Source of the DNA: Talinum fruticosum
Taxonomy: Eukaryota > Streptophyta > Magnoliopsida > Caryophyllales > Talinaceae
Direction: 5' to 3'
DNA length: 64,000 nt
Assembly (NCBI GenBank): GCA_021018815.1
Contig: JAITYX010000010.1
Span: 8,423,001-8,487,000 of the forward strand
In this document: piece after piece, positions 34,544-47,364 of the stretch
Numbering within the stretch: position 1 is the stretch's first letter
Layout: each line of letters opens with the position of its first letter
Notes under the pieces: generated by a model
The model's database searches: none
Seen by the model: the letters and a program-made list of their open reading frames with translations, nothing else
What the model was told of the DNA's origin: nothing
Program-made: the position numbers and the translations under genes

Positions 34544-35110
34544 TTGAAATTTGTTGATATGTGGAAGAAGATCTACATCAACATGCCATTCTTGGAGGCT
34601 ATCAAGGAGACACCTTCCTATCTTAAGTTTTTAAAGGAGATTCTCTCCAAGCGGACTAAGTTAGAGGATGTTTCTATAGTAAGCATGGAGGAGGTGTATA
34701 GTGCGGTTCTGCAGAACAAGTCACCTTCTAAGCTACGGGATCCGGGAAGTTTTTCCATTCTTTGCTCAATCAAGGAAGTGCAGATTGATAGAGCCCTTTG
34801 TGATCTCGGAGCAATTGTGAACGTGATGCCACTTCCACTCTACAGGAAGCTTTAGCTTGGCCATCCGCAACCTACCAATATCTCCATTCAACTCACAGAT
34901 TAGTCCGTTCGGTGCCCCGTGGGTATTTTAGAGGATGTAACCGTTCAAGTAGGGAAGTTTGTCTGTTCCCTGCGATTTTGTAGTGATGGATATGGATGAG
35001 AGCATCCGAGTCCTTCTTATTTTAGGGAGACCATTTCTAGCAACTACGGGAGTCGTAATTGATGTATCTGCAGGGAATATCTCCTTTCATATACGTGGTG
35101 AAAACCGTTG
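34544..35110 (+). pseudogene. Athila-like aspartic protease pseudogene
   Basis: A 103-codon frame contains KFLKEILSKRTKL and ends with the active site RALCDLGAIVNVMPLPLYRK (34792-34851), the DLGA form used by this lineage in place of DTGA. After the TAG at 34853 the frames still spell [19 protein letters not shown] and a broken LILGRPF strand near 35010-35040. No RT follows. Confidence 0.8.
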
Positions 35111-36630
35111 ATTTCTTCCTCCTACTACCACCTGTACCCTTGGCTCCTATTCCCAGCCACTGCAGTTGATTTGATATCCACACATGGGATGAGCCACCTA
35201 CACCGACCTGCTCCACCAAACATGCCCACCAAAGCTAATATTCGGTTTGCTCATAGTGCTGATTACGAAGAGGAGGTAGTGGATGTCATGTCATAACTCC
35301 ACTCTTCGGTTTATCCTCCTTCCCAGTCCTCACTGTCTACCATTTGAGGTAAGGGTCAAGCTTAGGGACCCTAAATAAGCGCTTCTTGGGAGCATTTTAT
35401 TACTTTCTAAAAAATATCTCTCCCCGCCACCCTTATTACAATTTCCCGTTGTCTATCGGCTTTCTTCCCTTTCCTTTCTTTTCTTACCCTTTTTCATTGA
35501 GGACAATGAAAGAGTTAAGCATGGGGAGTCGCTTACAATTTTTAGATGATGTTTTAAGAATGTTAGGGATGGATTTGCATTCACTTAGGTTGCATTCATG
35601 TAGTTTCTTAGGATTACTTTATCATTTTTTTACCTTTTCATTTATCATATAGTCCTAAGCATATAGGTTAGAATCTTTGCATTACTTACATTTTTGTTCT
35701 TCTTTTTGATCTTGGCTCATTTGAGGAATTATGTAGGAGGAAAATTCATAAACTTTTGAGGTAAACGCGCTCCATCCCTTCTTTCATTATCTTCTATGTG
35801 AGGTATCTTGGTTAGTTAGCTTTTATTGCTTTTTAAAAAAATCTCAAAAAAGTTTTGAAAATCCCTCTTATGATGATGATGTGAATTGTGATAGTTGATC
35901 TTTGGGCGTGATTGTGTATGATTTGATTACCCATTCTTGGTGGAATCTTCGTGTGGAAATGAAGTTGCAAATGAATTTGATTGTGATTGTCTTGAGTTGA
36001 TTGCCGGTGTCTTTGAGAATTTCTTTGCATGATTGGTCAAACTTGAGCAAGTGGTAAATCTTTTGAACTAGTGACTATGGTGGATAAGTCCGTGAGACTT
36101 TGAGCCTTATAAACTAATTTATTAGTTTTTAGTCTCATGATTCGTTCTTTATGTGACGCTTCCTTGATGTATACCTTTAGAACTTGCTTTGTTTTTCTTT
36201 GAGATCACACTTGGCATGTGCATTGTGTAATATGATAGAGGCATTTGTTTGTTTTCAAGCTACATAAGCCTAAAAGCCATCCCATTTATTTATACCTTTT
36301 TGCTACCCCTTTGAGCCTTAACCTATTTCTTGGTACACCTGCATCCGCTTTACCTTTAGCCTATATATATTTCCTATGCCAAAGCCGGGTCTAGTGGAGT
36401 AATACTTCTTAGGTAGTTTTGGGTTGAATAATGGAGTGTCCCATTCACTTTGTAGTTTGATTTGGGGACCCGTGTTGAAAAAAATGATAATTTCCCTTTT
36501 AGACTCTTTGGAATTGAGTAGTGTTTATGATTCCCATGCCAATTATATCTATTCCTAAAATTTTTGAATATTTGGAAAGAAAAAAGAAAGAAAAGAATGA
36601 AAAAAAGAGAAGAAAAAAATTGAAAACAAA
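35111..36630. other. non-coding interior of the Athila-like element
   Basis: No RT, integrase or env recognised. ATGAAAGAGTTAAGCATGGG at 35506 resembles the GCTAAGCATGGG string just before the 3' LTR at 45607. Short hydrophobic ORFs are not convincing. Confidence 0.5.
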
Positions 36631-37019
36631 CACTACTACAAAGCTCGTAAAATAGCGACGGAAATTGGCGACGGAATCGGCGACGGACACCGACAAAAAA
36701 TGACACATGTTTCATACAACGACGGAATTAGCAATGGAACATGGCATCCGTCGTTATTTTGGGATCAGCGACGGAATATTCAGTCGCTATCCCGTCGCTG
36801 AAACGATTAGCGACGGAATATTCCGTCGCTAATCCGTCGGCGAGATATTTTTCGGATATTACGAAACCCAAAAAAAATGAATTAAATTACTTTAGTAGTT
36901 ACCGACGGAATTTTCCATCGCTGGTTCATCGCCAACGTTATTAGCGACGGATCTGTTCCGTCGCTAATTACGAATATATTCGAGATCCGGCTTCGGCTAA
37001 ACCGAATATCGCAGCGCAA

Positions 37020-37330
37020 AGAGAGAGAGAGTCGAGGTCCGAGCCGTGCGTTAACCCCACCGATTCGCCACCACCAACACCCACTCCAGCCGGCGACTAG
37101 GCCCGCCGCCTGCACGGCCGTCCCCTGCTGCCGGCCGCCGCCGCCTCCGTCTGCTTGAGGAACACGAACGCCGAAGTAACCGGCGTTCTCCTTGGTTTCG
37201 CCCGACCCGTGGCCCGTCGGCTGCTGCCGCTCGGGTGGAGGACGCCCGCCGATGCACCGCCGCCGCTGCGGCCACACGCCTATCCTTCCGCCATCGCCGC
37301 CTATGCCGCCTCCGGTGCCGCCCATAGTTT
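37020..37330. other. CpG-rich leader of the TNP2 CACTA
   Basis: Very GC-rich (GCCGCCGCC, CCGGCG), in sharp contrast to its surroundings. Probably the transposon's first exon or promoter-proximal leader. Frames on both strands are open only because of base composition. Confidence 0.5.
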
Positions 37331-37384
37331 TGAGGTATGATTTTGTTGATTTTTTTAGATTTATGGTTTTATAAAATTGAAATT

Positions 37385-37750
37385 GAAATTGATGAATATA
37401 TGTAATTTGTTGGAAAATAATGTTGTTTGTGAATGAATTTGAGAAGAAAAATGTGCAATTGTGTTGTTTATGGAGTAAAAGTTATTGAAGTTAAATTTAG
37501 GGTTTTAAAAATGTAACTTGAAATTGACGAACATATGTAATTTGGTGGGAATTAATGTTGTTTGTGAATGAATTTGAGAAGAAAAATGTGCAATTGTGTT
37601 GTTTATGGAGTAAATGTTATTGAAGTTAAATTTAGAGTTTTAAAAAATGTAACTTGAAATTTACGAATATATGTAATTTGGTGGAAATTAATGTTGTTTG
37701 TGGATGAATTTGAATAGAAAAATGTGCAATTGTGTTGGATTTGTTGAACA
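37385..37750. repeat. 135-bp tandem repeat, three copies
   Basis: GAAATTGATGAATATATGTA begins at 37385 and recurs with small changes at 37520 and 37655. Each unit contains GTTGTTTGTGAATGAATTTG and AATGTGCAATTGTGTTG. Likely intronic. Confidence 0.85.
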
Positions 37751-39786
37751 TTATTATTGAAGTTGAGGGAAATGGTTTTGTGATTTATATATGTGTAATT
37801 GTTTGTTGTTTATTTGTGTGAGGTTGTTTATGCTAATTAGGTATGATTATAGGTATGATTAGTATAATTATATTTATATGAGTTTATTTATGCTAATTAG
37901 GTATGATTAGTTTAATTATTATATAAATATTTACGAGTAGAATATAGAAATTAAAGAAATTTATGTATAATAAAAAATATATAGATGCATAATGGTTATA
38001 TATAGATTATGTTCGTTATAGAAAATATGTAATCATATAACATCTCCATGTATTGGTATTATTAACTAATAATTTAATAAATTGTTAAATGTCAATCGGA
38101 ATATATATGGACGGGCCTACGCATCGTAGATGGATGTATCGTAGGTTATTACCCGGTAGAGTTGGGTATAGACAAGAGTTTTTAGACGGGGTTGAGGAGT
38201 TTGATGCACATGCTAGAAGCCAATTAGAATTTGTACATAATCAACAATATAGGTGTCCATGTCGCAAATGCGAAATCGGAAGTATAAGGATCCCGATAAA
38301 GTTAAGTTGCACCTTTATCAATATGGTTTTCTTCCAAACTATTGGTATTGGACTAGTCATGGAGAAATAGATCCTCATTTATATGAGGATCAAACAATGG
38401 TTTCTAACATATTCAACGACGAAAGTGGCACCAATCATATGAACTACGGCGATGTAGAAACAAATATCGACCGTATGAATGATATGGTCACGGATGCCAT
38501 GATCTCAAATCAAAACTCTACAAGTGAGCCTCCAAATACCCATGCCCAAAGTTTCTTTAATATGGTTGAGGCTGCGCAACGACCTTTGTGGGTAGGAAAT
38601 GAAACTCACACTGAGTTGTCCGCCACCGTTAGAATGTTGAGTATTAAGTCCGACTACAACATGCCTCAAAATTGCTTTAATGAAATTGCTCAACTTATGA
38701 AGGAGATTTGTCCGCTCGATAACCGAGTTCCTCGTGACATTCACCATGCAAAGAAGGTCATTAAAAATTTTGGAATGGATGTTCAAAAATTGATTGTTGT
38801 CGACAAGGTTGCATGTTGTTCTACAAAGAGGACAGCGACCTTGATTCATGCAAGTTTTGTGGTCATGCGAGATGGAAGCGTCAAAGGGAAAGACGAGGCA
38901 AAAGTCAAAGAACTCCATTTGCAAGGATGCATTACTTGCCGTTAATACCAAGACTTCAGCGCTTGTTTGCTTCAAAAACTACGGTAGAGCACATGAGATG
39001 GCATTATGAGAATGTAAGAGAGGATGGTGTCCTTTGTCATCCTTCGGATGGTGAAGCATGGAAACATTTTGATAGAGTTCACCCCGAATTTGCTATCGAA
39101 CCTAGAAACATAAGACTTGGGTTGTGCGTGGATGGGTTTAATCCATTCAGCCAACCTGCAAGGTCTTATTCAATCTGGCCGATCGTTGTTACGCCTTATA
39201 ATATACCACCAGAGTTATGCATGACGACGCCTTATATGTTCTTGACATGTATCATACCAGGGCCGACAAATCCGAAAAATAAAATTGATGTGTACTTGCA
39301 GCCTCTTATTGATGAGTTGAAAACACTATGGGAAGATGGTGTTGAAACATATGATATTTCAAAAGGTGAGAACTTTCTCATGAAGGCTGCGTTGATGTGG
39401 ACCATTAATGATTTCCCGGCCTATGGTATGTTGTCCGGATGGAGTACGCATGGTGCCATGTCATGCCCGGTATGTATGAATAAAAAAAAAGCATTGAAAC
39501 TTAGAAATGGCCGAAATTTTCATGGTTTGATTTCCATCGGCGATTTTTGCCCCGAAGTCATGCGTTCCGAAGGAATAGCACATCGTTTACAAAAGGAAAA
39601 ACCCTACATTTGGGTCCTCCTTGTCGTTATACGGGGAAGAAATAAAACAATGGGTTGAAAGTTTTCCCAAAGTAACGGAAGAGCAAGAAATTAACATTTC
39701 GGGGTTCAAAAAGGATCATAATTGGACAAAACAAAGCATATTTTGGGAGCTTCCATATTGGAAAGATCAATTGCTTCGCCACAAGC

Positions 39787-41278
39787 TGTAACAACCTGAC
39801 CCTAAACCACATTGTTTATTTTATTAATCCATTAATTACAAAATTTATATAATCGAGTGCGCGCACTTCAATTCGATATTTTATATTCAAATTATTTTTA
39901 TATATGTGATATGCGGCTAAGGCGACGAAGTGGCCCTAATAAAAATTTCATAATAATGATAGTAAAACTACAAATATGTTTAAAATAACAATTTAGGAAT
40001 TTATATGAATATATATAACGCATATAAATATAAGGGTACATAATTATAAGGTTATCGAAATTATATTTTAAACGAACCATTACATTTAACACGGGACGAA
40101 TAACTTATTTACAACACTATTATACGATAAACGTAATAAAATAAAATCATTAAAGGAAGATAAAGGTGATATTATTAAAGTATATTTACTTAAAATTAAT
40201 TAATCACCCAAGTTAAGGAATAATAATAGTAACAATGTGAGTAAGTTACGTAAAACCAGACAGAGATAATAAAATAATAAATAAATAAAAATAACGGCAC
40301 TCGATATTTTGAAAGAAAAACCCGAAGGGGATTTGTCTAGAAACATATGCACTGACTTCATAAATCCATTCCACTCATCCTCTCTCCCGTGCTTCCTCTC
40401 TCGCCCCTGCCTTGCCCCTGCCTCACCACCCTACTGCCGCCTGGATTCCGGCCACCGGACGCCACCAACATTGGCCGAAGCCAGCCCCAAGCACCGCCTG
40501 TGCCGCCCTCGCCGTCACTCCTCTCTCCGTCTCTCTCTCGCGTTCGCACTCTCTCTCCCCGCGCCAACCCTGCTCCCTTGCCGCGGCCCAACTATTGGCC
40601 AACCACCGCTGCCCCCGCCACTAAAGCTCGTGCCGGTCGTCCCAGTGAGTCGTCGGAGCAACACCGGCGCGCCACCAGCCCTCTTTCTTCTTCTTGATTC
40701 CACTCTTGGGTTTGAAGGTAAAAACCTAAACCGTAATTCATCTCCCTTAATTATCTACCTATTGATTGTAGTTGAAAATTGAATTATATGATTTAGAGAG
40801 GTGGTTATGGTGTGAATTTAATGATTGAATTGGGAAAATTTTGAATTAACAGAATGACCGTGATTTGGGATTTCGATGGAGTCATTGTGTACGAATTGTG
40901 ATTCCTCTTATGAAATTGTGATTTAGTGAATTGAGTTAGGGATATATTGATGTGAATCTTGAGTAATTTGATGGTTTCGTTGCATTTTAGAACCAGCTAC
41001 AATTGAGCAAAAGGAAGAAAATTGTGTAGGGAGATTTCAGTTGGATAATAATTTGTGTTGAAGGCATGTAACAATTCGGGCAATTTAGTGCATCCGATTG
41101 TGAGAATGTGAACTTTGCTTGAGGAAACGATGCCTGTATCCCTAAACTAAAGTATGGGTATTACGGCATATGTGGAATTTGAGCAAATTAAATTAATTTA
41201 TGGGAGGTGAGGTGAAAAGTGAGTTAGTAGCAAGGATTCGAAGTAGTGTTAGGGTGCAAAGCCAATCGAATTAGGGAT

Positions 41279-41350
<72 letters not shown>

Positions 41351-42691
41351 GAATGATAATAACAATAGTAATGAGAGCGTATATTTTGTTTGCAAAACAA
41401 ATTACAATAGCTAAGATATGATTAGAAGTTCAAAATAAAAGTCTTTCGATCTAAGCGAAGTAACAGATTAACTTGTGTACAACGTCAATAATTAGCTTAA
41501 ACAAATTTCTTATGCAAATTAGGTGTTGTGGATAATATTTTAGACGGAAGTAACATAATAGAGTTGAGTATAAAAACCTTAATTTTATCGATTACATAAT
41601 AAATAAAGAAAATGAAGTAAATTGCAAACAATTGCGCGAATTCGATTATTGAAATTCAAGAGAAACGTTAGTAATAACAGAAATCTATTTGAAACAGCAT
41701 TGAGGCCACTTCCGTTGCCGACTAGCTGGTAATTTCAGTTTCTATAAGGGAGAGAAACAAAGATTATCAGTCCGAGTACGTTCATTGCACTGTACCTTTC
41801 TAAAACTCACATGTTTCATCAAATCTCAACATTTCTCATATATATAACTAATAATGAATCATTTGCAACTCAAGTTTTGTCACCTAATCAAGTGGTCCCC
41901 GCCCAATTATCAATTATCGGGGCTTATGCCCATCAATTATCAATAATCGGGGCTTATGCCCAACCCGCGCGGCTTCAACTCGGGTTCTCGGTCGGCCCGA
42001 GAGGTGTGCGCCTTACTAAGATCGTATCAATTATCAAGGGGTTCCACTTTCGGATAATAACCGGCAAGCAAGTTTTACTCATATTCTCTCCCCCGATTTC
42101 AAATTAAAATGAATTGAAATGCGCGCGCTCAATTAAAATGTTTCAAAATAGTTTTTACGAGTGCGGGAATGTTCGTATTGAGTTTCGACTCATTCTTCGA
42201 AATATTTTACTTGTTTTTGTTTTTTAGGGAAAGCATATGTGGACAGCCCATTGCCTAAGAAGTCTGATGCAAGGAAGACTTAGCTGGATAAACCGTTATC
42301 ACCGATCTTTGATGGGTCTAGAAGCTCACGAGTGATTTTTCCTTCGCATCCGGTTTTGGCTTTGCCCTTGGAAGGTATTACATATGGCGCATTTTCGAAT
42401 AGTCAATTGCAAGGCTTGTATAATATATAAAATATCTCGGAGCTGTATGTTGTGAGTTGGGTTAATCTCTTGGTATGGTTTAATTCGTTGGGACATAAAT
42501 ATTTACCTCTATCGGGGCTTGCTAAAGCTTAAGTGATTGACACAAGCTTTCATTTTTCTTATATGCATTCTATTTTAGCCTGGTCCTATTTTTAGGACGG
42601 CGGCAACGCCTTCGATCGTTTACTTCGCTGCGACCATACTTCATACCCTCTAATTAGGGGATTATTAAGTAATGGTGATTGGGGCGTTACA
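39787..42691. mobile_element. TGTAAC...GTTACA element (probable solo LTR) inside TNP2
   Basis: Starts TGTAACAACCTGACCC and ends ATTGGGGCGTTACA, an LTR-like TG...CA with inverted termini. ACAAG (39781-39785) and ACAAC (42692-42696) flank it and would be a 5-bp target duplication with one change. It contains a CpG-rich stretch (40380-40690), an (AAT)n run (41282-41350) and a 27-bp direct repeat ATCGGGGCTTATGCCCA (41917, 41947). No protein. Long TGTAAC-starting LTRs are seen in chromovirus-type Gypsy elements; class assignment is tentative. Confidence 0.65.
41282..41350. repeat. (AAT)n microsatellite, about 23 units
   Basis: Uninterrupted TAATAATAA run. Confidence 0.95.
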
Positions 42692-43209
42692 ACAACTTAG
42701 ATGTGATGCACATTGAGAAGAACTTTTTGAGAATATAATTAACACTCGTTATGGATATTCCTGGTAAAACAAAGGATGACATCAAGGCAAGAATGGATTT
42801 GGAAGAGTTGTGTGATCATGTAGAGTTGAATTTAAAGCATGGAGTCAATGGTAAAATTCTCAAACCGAAGGCAAAATATGTGTTCACGTTGGAATAGAAG
42901 AGGGCAATATGTGAATGGGCAAGAGAGTTGAAAATGTCCGATGATTACTTGCTCTAACATTTCATACCTTTTCGACCCGAACTCCATTAAGTTCCATAGC
43001 ATGAAAAGTCATGATTGTCATGTTTTCATGGAGAGCCTTCTTCCAATAGCTTGGTCTACATGGGGTAAAGTCCCTCGATCATAACGTGATCGGTGGTTTT
43101 CCGAGTTTAAGGTAATGACAAATCTTTAGTTTTCTGAATTTCGGATAACATAATGACTTATTGTGCATGTTCGAACATTATATTATAATTTCATAAGTTA
43201 TAAACTACT

Positions 43210-44283
43210 TTTTTATTTATATAGAAATTTTTCACTTGGTCTCCAACCGATGAAGTCCAAATTAGAAGAAATTTTGAAAAGAAAGGCGATGATCGATTAA
43301 AGGACTTCATGCTCAAGGCGAGGAAAAATAAGAAAAAGCCAAAATGGTTGGATGACAACTACTGGCGCGAGTTGCTCGAATATTGGGAAACCGCTGACTA
43401 CAAGAAGTTCCGTGAGCAAGCTCAGAAAAACCGCCATGCTGATCAAGGGGGACTTGGTTCCTCGCTCCATACTTGTGGCTCAATCCCTATGACGGAGCAT
43501 AAGCGGCGATTGGTACATACGCCTCATCGTTATTGATTACGCATGCAACTATTAACATGTTCATATTAGTAAATTGATTCTCTACTAACTTGTTTTTTAT
43601 TTAGATGAAGGAGCTTAAAGGAGTTCAGCCTCTACCGAGCCAACTATTTTCTCGAACGCACAAAACAAAAAAGGACGAATGGGTGGACAAAAATCCAAGG
43701 CCATTTACGTGAGTAACCATATATATGAATTTCGCATATTTTTCTATCAATTGTTTTCGTTAACAACCTGTGATATTTACATGCCTCAAATATTTATATT
43801 ATATTCGGGACAAGTTTCAAAAAGAGTGGGAAGAGTTGCAAAACACTCAACCCACTCAAACTTCCAGATGATGACCCTAACTCCTCCGAGGATCATGTCT
43901 CCACCCCTTCACAACATGAGTTGTGGGTCAAAGCCAATGCGAACAAGAAAGGTCGCATTTATGGACTTGGATCCGAAGCTAGAAACTTGAAACCAACCAT
44001 GCCCTTCAAATCATCGAAACCTTCTACCGCAGATGACTCGGAATTGAGATCAACGAGTGCATACTTTAAATTCTGAGTTACAAGCAATGGATTGAGCATG
44101 CTCGGATGCTTGAGTTGCAAAATAGGCATCTTAAAGAAAAGGTCGACAGCTTCAGCTGAGCCAATAGCACGTATGAATGAATTTCTACAGTCTCAGCAAG
44201 CATCCGGATCTCACCGTCGACGAGCACAACCACAAGAGGAAGAGGAAGAGGATGAGGAAGAGGATGAGGAAGAGGATGAGTGA
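43210..44283 (+). pseudogene. CACTA ORF1-like protein (Transposase_24/Ptta type) pseudogene
   Basis: Read across frames: RRNFEKKGDDRLKDFMLKAR, then NKKKPKWLDDNYWRELLEYW, ADYKKFREQAQKNRHA and GGLGSSLHTCGSIPM. That is the family pattern of a W-L-x-x-x-x-W helix pair followed by N-R-x-x-x-G-G-x-G-x-x-x-H-x-x-G-S. Introns seem to separate it from KNPRPFT (43690) and from the acidic tail (44160-44283, Glu/Asp repeats before TGA). Lies just downstream of TNP2 on the same strand, as in complete CACTA elements. Frame breaks make activity unlikely. Confidence 0.75.
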
Positions 44284-44926
44284 GGACCATGAATTCATAT
44301 GTCAACTTTTGTATATATTGGTGATCATCACTTTGCGAACTGTTTAGATGTGTTTAAGGTTTCTTGTGAGCTATTGTTTGCTTGTTGTGTTGAACTTGTG
44401 AATTTGTTTTAAGTATGTTATGGTTGTTCATGATGTTGAACATGTAAGTTGGATTTGTATATCCAACTTTGATGAATTATTTGTGGTCGGCATATGTAAA
44501 TGCCAAATGTAAGTGTCACATATGTGAATGTTGGATTTGTATATCCATTCACAATTGTTTGTACTAGGGTAACAAATAATTAAAAAATAATATTCAGAAT
44601 TTTTGACAGAACAACGACGGATCGGCGACGGAGAAGTTCCAATCAGCGACGGAATTCAGCGACGGAAACACCCAAATTTCCGTCGCTAAATCAGCTACGG
44701 AAAGTATCCGTTGCTTGCTTTAGGTCAGCTGACGGAAGATGTTTCCGTCGCTGATCCGTCACTAATTAGCGACGGATTTGAAAATATCCATCGCTGAAAT
44801 TTAGCGACCGCGATTTAGCGACGGAATATTTCCGTCGCTAAATCCGTCGCTAAGTTCGAAATTCCGTCGCTATTAGCCGATATTCCGTTGCTTTTTCCGT
44901 CGCAAATTGGCAGTTTTATAGTCGTG

Positions 44927-45623
44927 AAAAGAAGTGAAGAAATAAGTATTGGCATGTGAAAAGTTCAAAAAAAAGTTGTATGCTCATTCCATAAGTTGTC
45001 TTAAAGCATGTTGTGCTTAAAGAGGTGAAGTGGGAGAAAGTTTTTAGTCATGTTTGAAGTGTTTTTTTTTTTTTTGTTTTTTGCTCCTTATCTGTTAGGC
45101 CTCGGCTATTTAGCTCCACATCTCCCAAATTGGTTCCCCTTTCTACCAATGAACCTTGGCCACGTTACAAGTTTTGAAAGACCTCTTAATTGCACTTGCA
45201 TTTTTGCCTCTAGCATGGTGGAGAATCAAAATATGACCAAGCCTATGATAGGTTGTGTTTTGGAAAGAGATGTTGAGAGAAACCTCAAAAAGAAATTTTA
45301 AATGAGATGGAATGATCCACATTTCCTAAAGTGAGGTTCCACCGGTTAGGCTACTTCGCGATTTGTTTGAGGGCATCATGAGTGTTATTGTAGTTCAATA
45401 TGAGACAATTGTGCATTGTAACCAAGCATTGTAGTCATTGAAGTTTTCAAGCAAGTTTTCATGGAAAGTATGATACTTTGAATACGTTGTTTTTGTGCAT
45501 GGTCATCCCCATTGATTCAACTGTTAACTTGTCATTTGAGGAGGGTGAATACGAGGTTTTAACCCCAGGATTGTTCATTGACAGTCTTTCTTGGGGACAA
45601 GCAAAAGCTAAGCATGGGTGAGT
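44927..45623. other. 3' non-coding part of the Athila-like element
   Basis: No gene. The GGGGACAAGCAAAAGCTAAG string (45594-45613) just before the 3' LTR is the usual sequence preceding the LTR in this lineage and probably holds the polypurine primer. Confidence 0.5.
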
Positions 45624-47001
45624 TGTTAATCCTCGTTTTTACCGATTTTTAAGGCATTATTTGACCCAATTTCGTGATGATGTCAATGATATTTATGTAG
45701 TTTTGGGTTAAATTTTGCTTATTTTCTCTTTAATGTCACTTAAGCTCATAAATCTCTCAAGTACAGGTTTTTGGGCTTAAATTAGAGAGATCAAGTTTGA
45801 TGAAAAGCGATGAAGAGGAAAGTTCGGGTCTAAGAGGAGGCAAGAAAGGAGCCCGGAACCCATCAAGAGAAGTTGCACAAGCGGTTGTGCAAGATCTCGC
45901 ATAGTTGTGCATACCATCGGATGAAAGGCTCAAAGTCAATGAAGGTCACACGGCCACTGTGCACCCCTTGCACGAACATGCAAGAAGTTATGAAAGTTGA
46001 AGTCGCGCACGGCCTACCGTTCAGCACTGCACGGTCGTGCAAAAATGCTACACGGGCTTGCGATGTCTGTTTCGACGACTTTATAAGCGATTTTTGTTTA
46101 TTTTTTTGGCAGTTCTTTTCTCCATTAGTTTTTAGGGTTTCTATGGTAGTTTCCAGCAGATCAACTCCCTTTAGATTGAAGATTAAAATTTTGAATTTTT
46201 GAAGATTAATTTGAAATCAAGCATTCGGATTTCTATTCGTTAATTCTTATTTCTCTCTCGTATGATTGCTCTTCGCAATTTCTCTATAGTCTCCATGTTT
46301 ATATTCTTTGAATCTTGTCAATTGTTTAGTATCATGTTTAGGGGCTAATTTCTCCACTTAGGTTGGGATTGATCCCTATTATGCCTCGATAATCATGAAT
46401 TGAATACCAATTGGATCGTTCTATGCTTATTAGGTTAGAATTCACTTCGCTCATCACTTTTTGTTGATTGCCTCGAAAGAGGACTCATATGCTTTTATTC
46501 GGGTTTTGTGAACATCGAAAGATGAAAACCCACCTAGAATGACGTTGTAAACGATTAGAACTTTAATATGAAAATAATTAAAGTTTTAATTGGGGGTTGT
46601 GAGATGCATTCGTTGTGATTTTACTCTTTACTAATCCCATGAAAATAGGCGATTAAATTGTGCAAGATTAGTCTTTGATCTTCGAAAGTAGGCGAGGATA
46701 GGTTTAATTGGTGTCTCCCCTTCTAAACTGTTAGCATAGGCAAATCTCAAGCGGTATTCGATTTTGATTTCGGGCATAGTACTATGATTAATCCTAATCT
46801 AAAGCTTGTTATTCATTGATTTCTCATATTTATTTTGTTATTAGTTAAATCCACAAACCAAATCATTGTCGAATTGAGTTTTACCTAGACTAAAGTTTTT
46901 AGGTGGATTTAGTACTTGAGAGCGAGTTCCTCGCGGACACGACCCGTACTCACCGGTTCCTAACTACAGCTATACCGTGCGCTTGCGGTATTTTCCTAAC
47001 A
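45624..47001 (+). repeat. 3' LTR of the Athila-like element
   Basis: 1378 bp, TGTTAATCC...CCTAACA, followed by the CAACC duplication. Shorter than the 5' LTR mainly through small deletions in the palindrome-rich part. Confidence 0.88.
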
Positions 47002-47038
47002 CAACCACAACACAATTGGTTAGGTTCCACAACAAGAT

Positions 47039-47364
47039 AATGTATATCGGGCCATACCATTCCGATTGTACAGATTGATGTTGGCCAATTAATCCCTTCC
47101 GCCACAATAACAATAAAAGTTACAAATTACAAAATAAGTATATTTGCATTAGTCATAGAAGACATACCTTTAGTACACACCAACACTAGCTTCCAAATCA
47201 ATGTATATCGGGCCATACCATACCGATTGTATAGATCGATGTTGGCCAATTAATCCCTTCCGCCACAATAACAATAAAAGTTACAAATTACAAAATAAGT
47301 ATATTTGCATTAGTCATAGAAGACATACCTTTAGTGCACACCAACACTAGCTTCCAAATCAAAC
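47039..47364. repeat. 162-bp tandem duplication in the inner CACTA
   Basis: AATGTATATCGGGCCATACC starts at about 47040 and again at 47202, and both copies run to ACACTAGCTTCCAAATCAA. Nearly identical, so recent. Confidence 0.9.

Larger units (their letters stand above)
38089..42960 (+). pseudogene. CACTA transposase TNP2, interrupted
   Basis: A transposase-associated domain comes first (HRRWMYRRLL near 38119, then GVEEFDAHARSQLEF and YRCPCRKCE near 38260). After a frame change, VKLHLYQYGFLPNYWYWTSH follows and a long acidic linker to 38940. The TNP2 core (38940-39650) holds LGLCVDGFNPFSQPARSYSI (catalytic-region Asp), WPIVVTPYNIPPELCM, IIPGPTNPKNKIDVYLQPLI, AALMWTINDFPAYGMLSGWS and CPVCMNKKKALKLRNGRN. 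It is cut at about 39785 by a 2.9-kb insertion within the ...RHN-LDVMHIEKN motif, which resumes at 42697, and ends in stops near 42957. Frameshifts near 38280, 38830 and 39650. TNP2 cuts and joins CACTA ends in active elements. Confidence 0.88.
36631..44926 (+). mobile_element. CACTA transposon with TNP2 (TAGCGACGGA subterminal family), TSD AAA
   Basis: Left end CACTACTACAAAGCTCGTAA; right end TTTTATAGTCGTG (CACGACTATAAAA on the other strand, two changes from canonical). AAA at 36628-36630 and 44927-44929. TAGCGACGGAA and its complement crowd 36650-36980 and 44610-44910. Inside are a CpG-rich first exon or leader (37020-37330), three intronic repeats, TNP2, an ORF1-like gene on the same strand, and a 2.9-kb LTR-like insertion. 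Transposase genes are broken. Confidence 0.88.
31380..47001 (+). mobile_element. Athila-like Ty3/Gypsy retrotransposon lacking RT and integrase, TSD CAACC
   Basis: LTRs at 31380-32808 and 45624-47001 begin TGT and end ACA. CAACC at 31375-31379 and 47002-47006 is the 5-bp target duplication. A decayed tRNA-Asp primer site follows the 5' LTR, then gag with a zinc knuckle and a protease with DLGA. From about 35110 on I find no RT, RNase H or integrase, so it is a deletion derivative. A TNP2-bearing CACTA (36631-44926) is inserted in its non-coding part. The two LTRs differ at roughly 8-10% of sites in the stretch I compared. Confidence 0.88.

Noticed and set aside
37020..37374. Ala/Pro/Arg-rich ORFs on both strands
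   Set aside because: Open frames in all directions are a by-product of high GC in a transposon leader.
40309..40782. 157-codon Pro/Ser/Leu-rich ORF
   Set aside because: Lies in the CpG-rich part of a probable LTR, has overlapping ORFs in other frames and on the other strand, and shows no domain.
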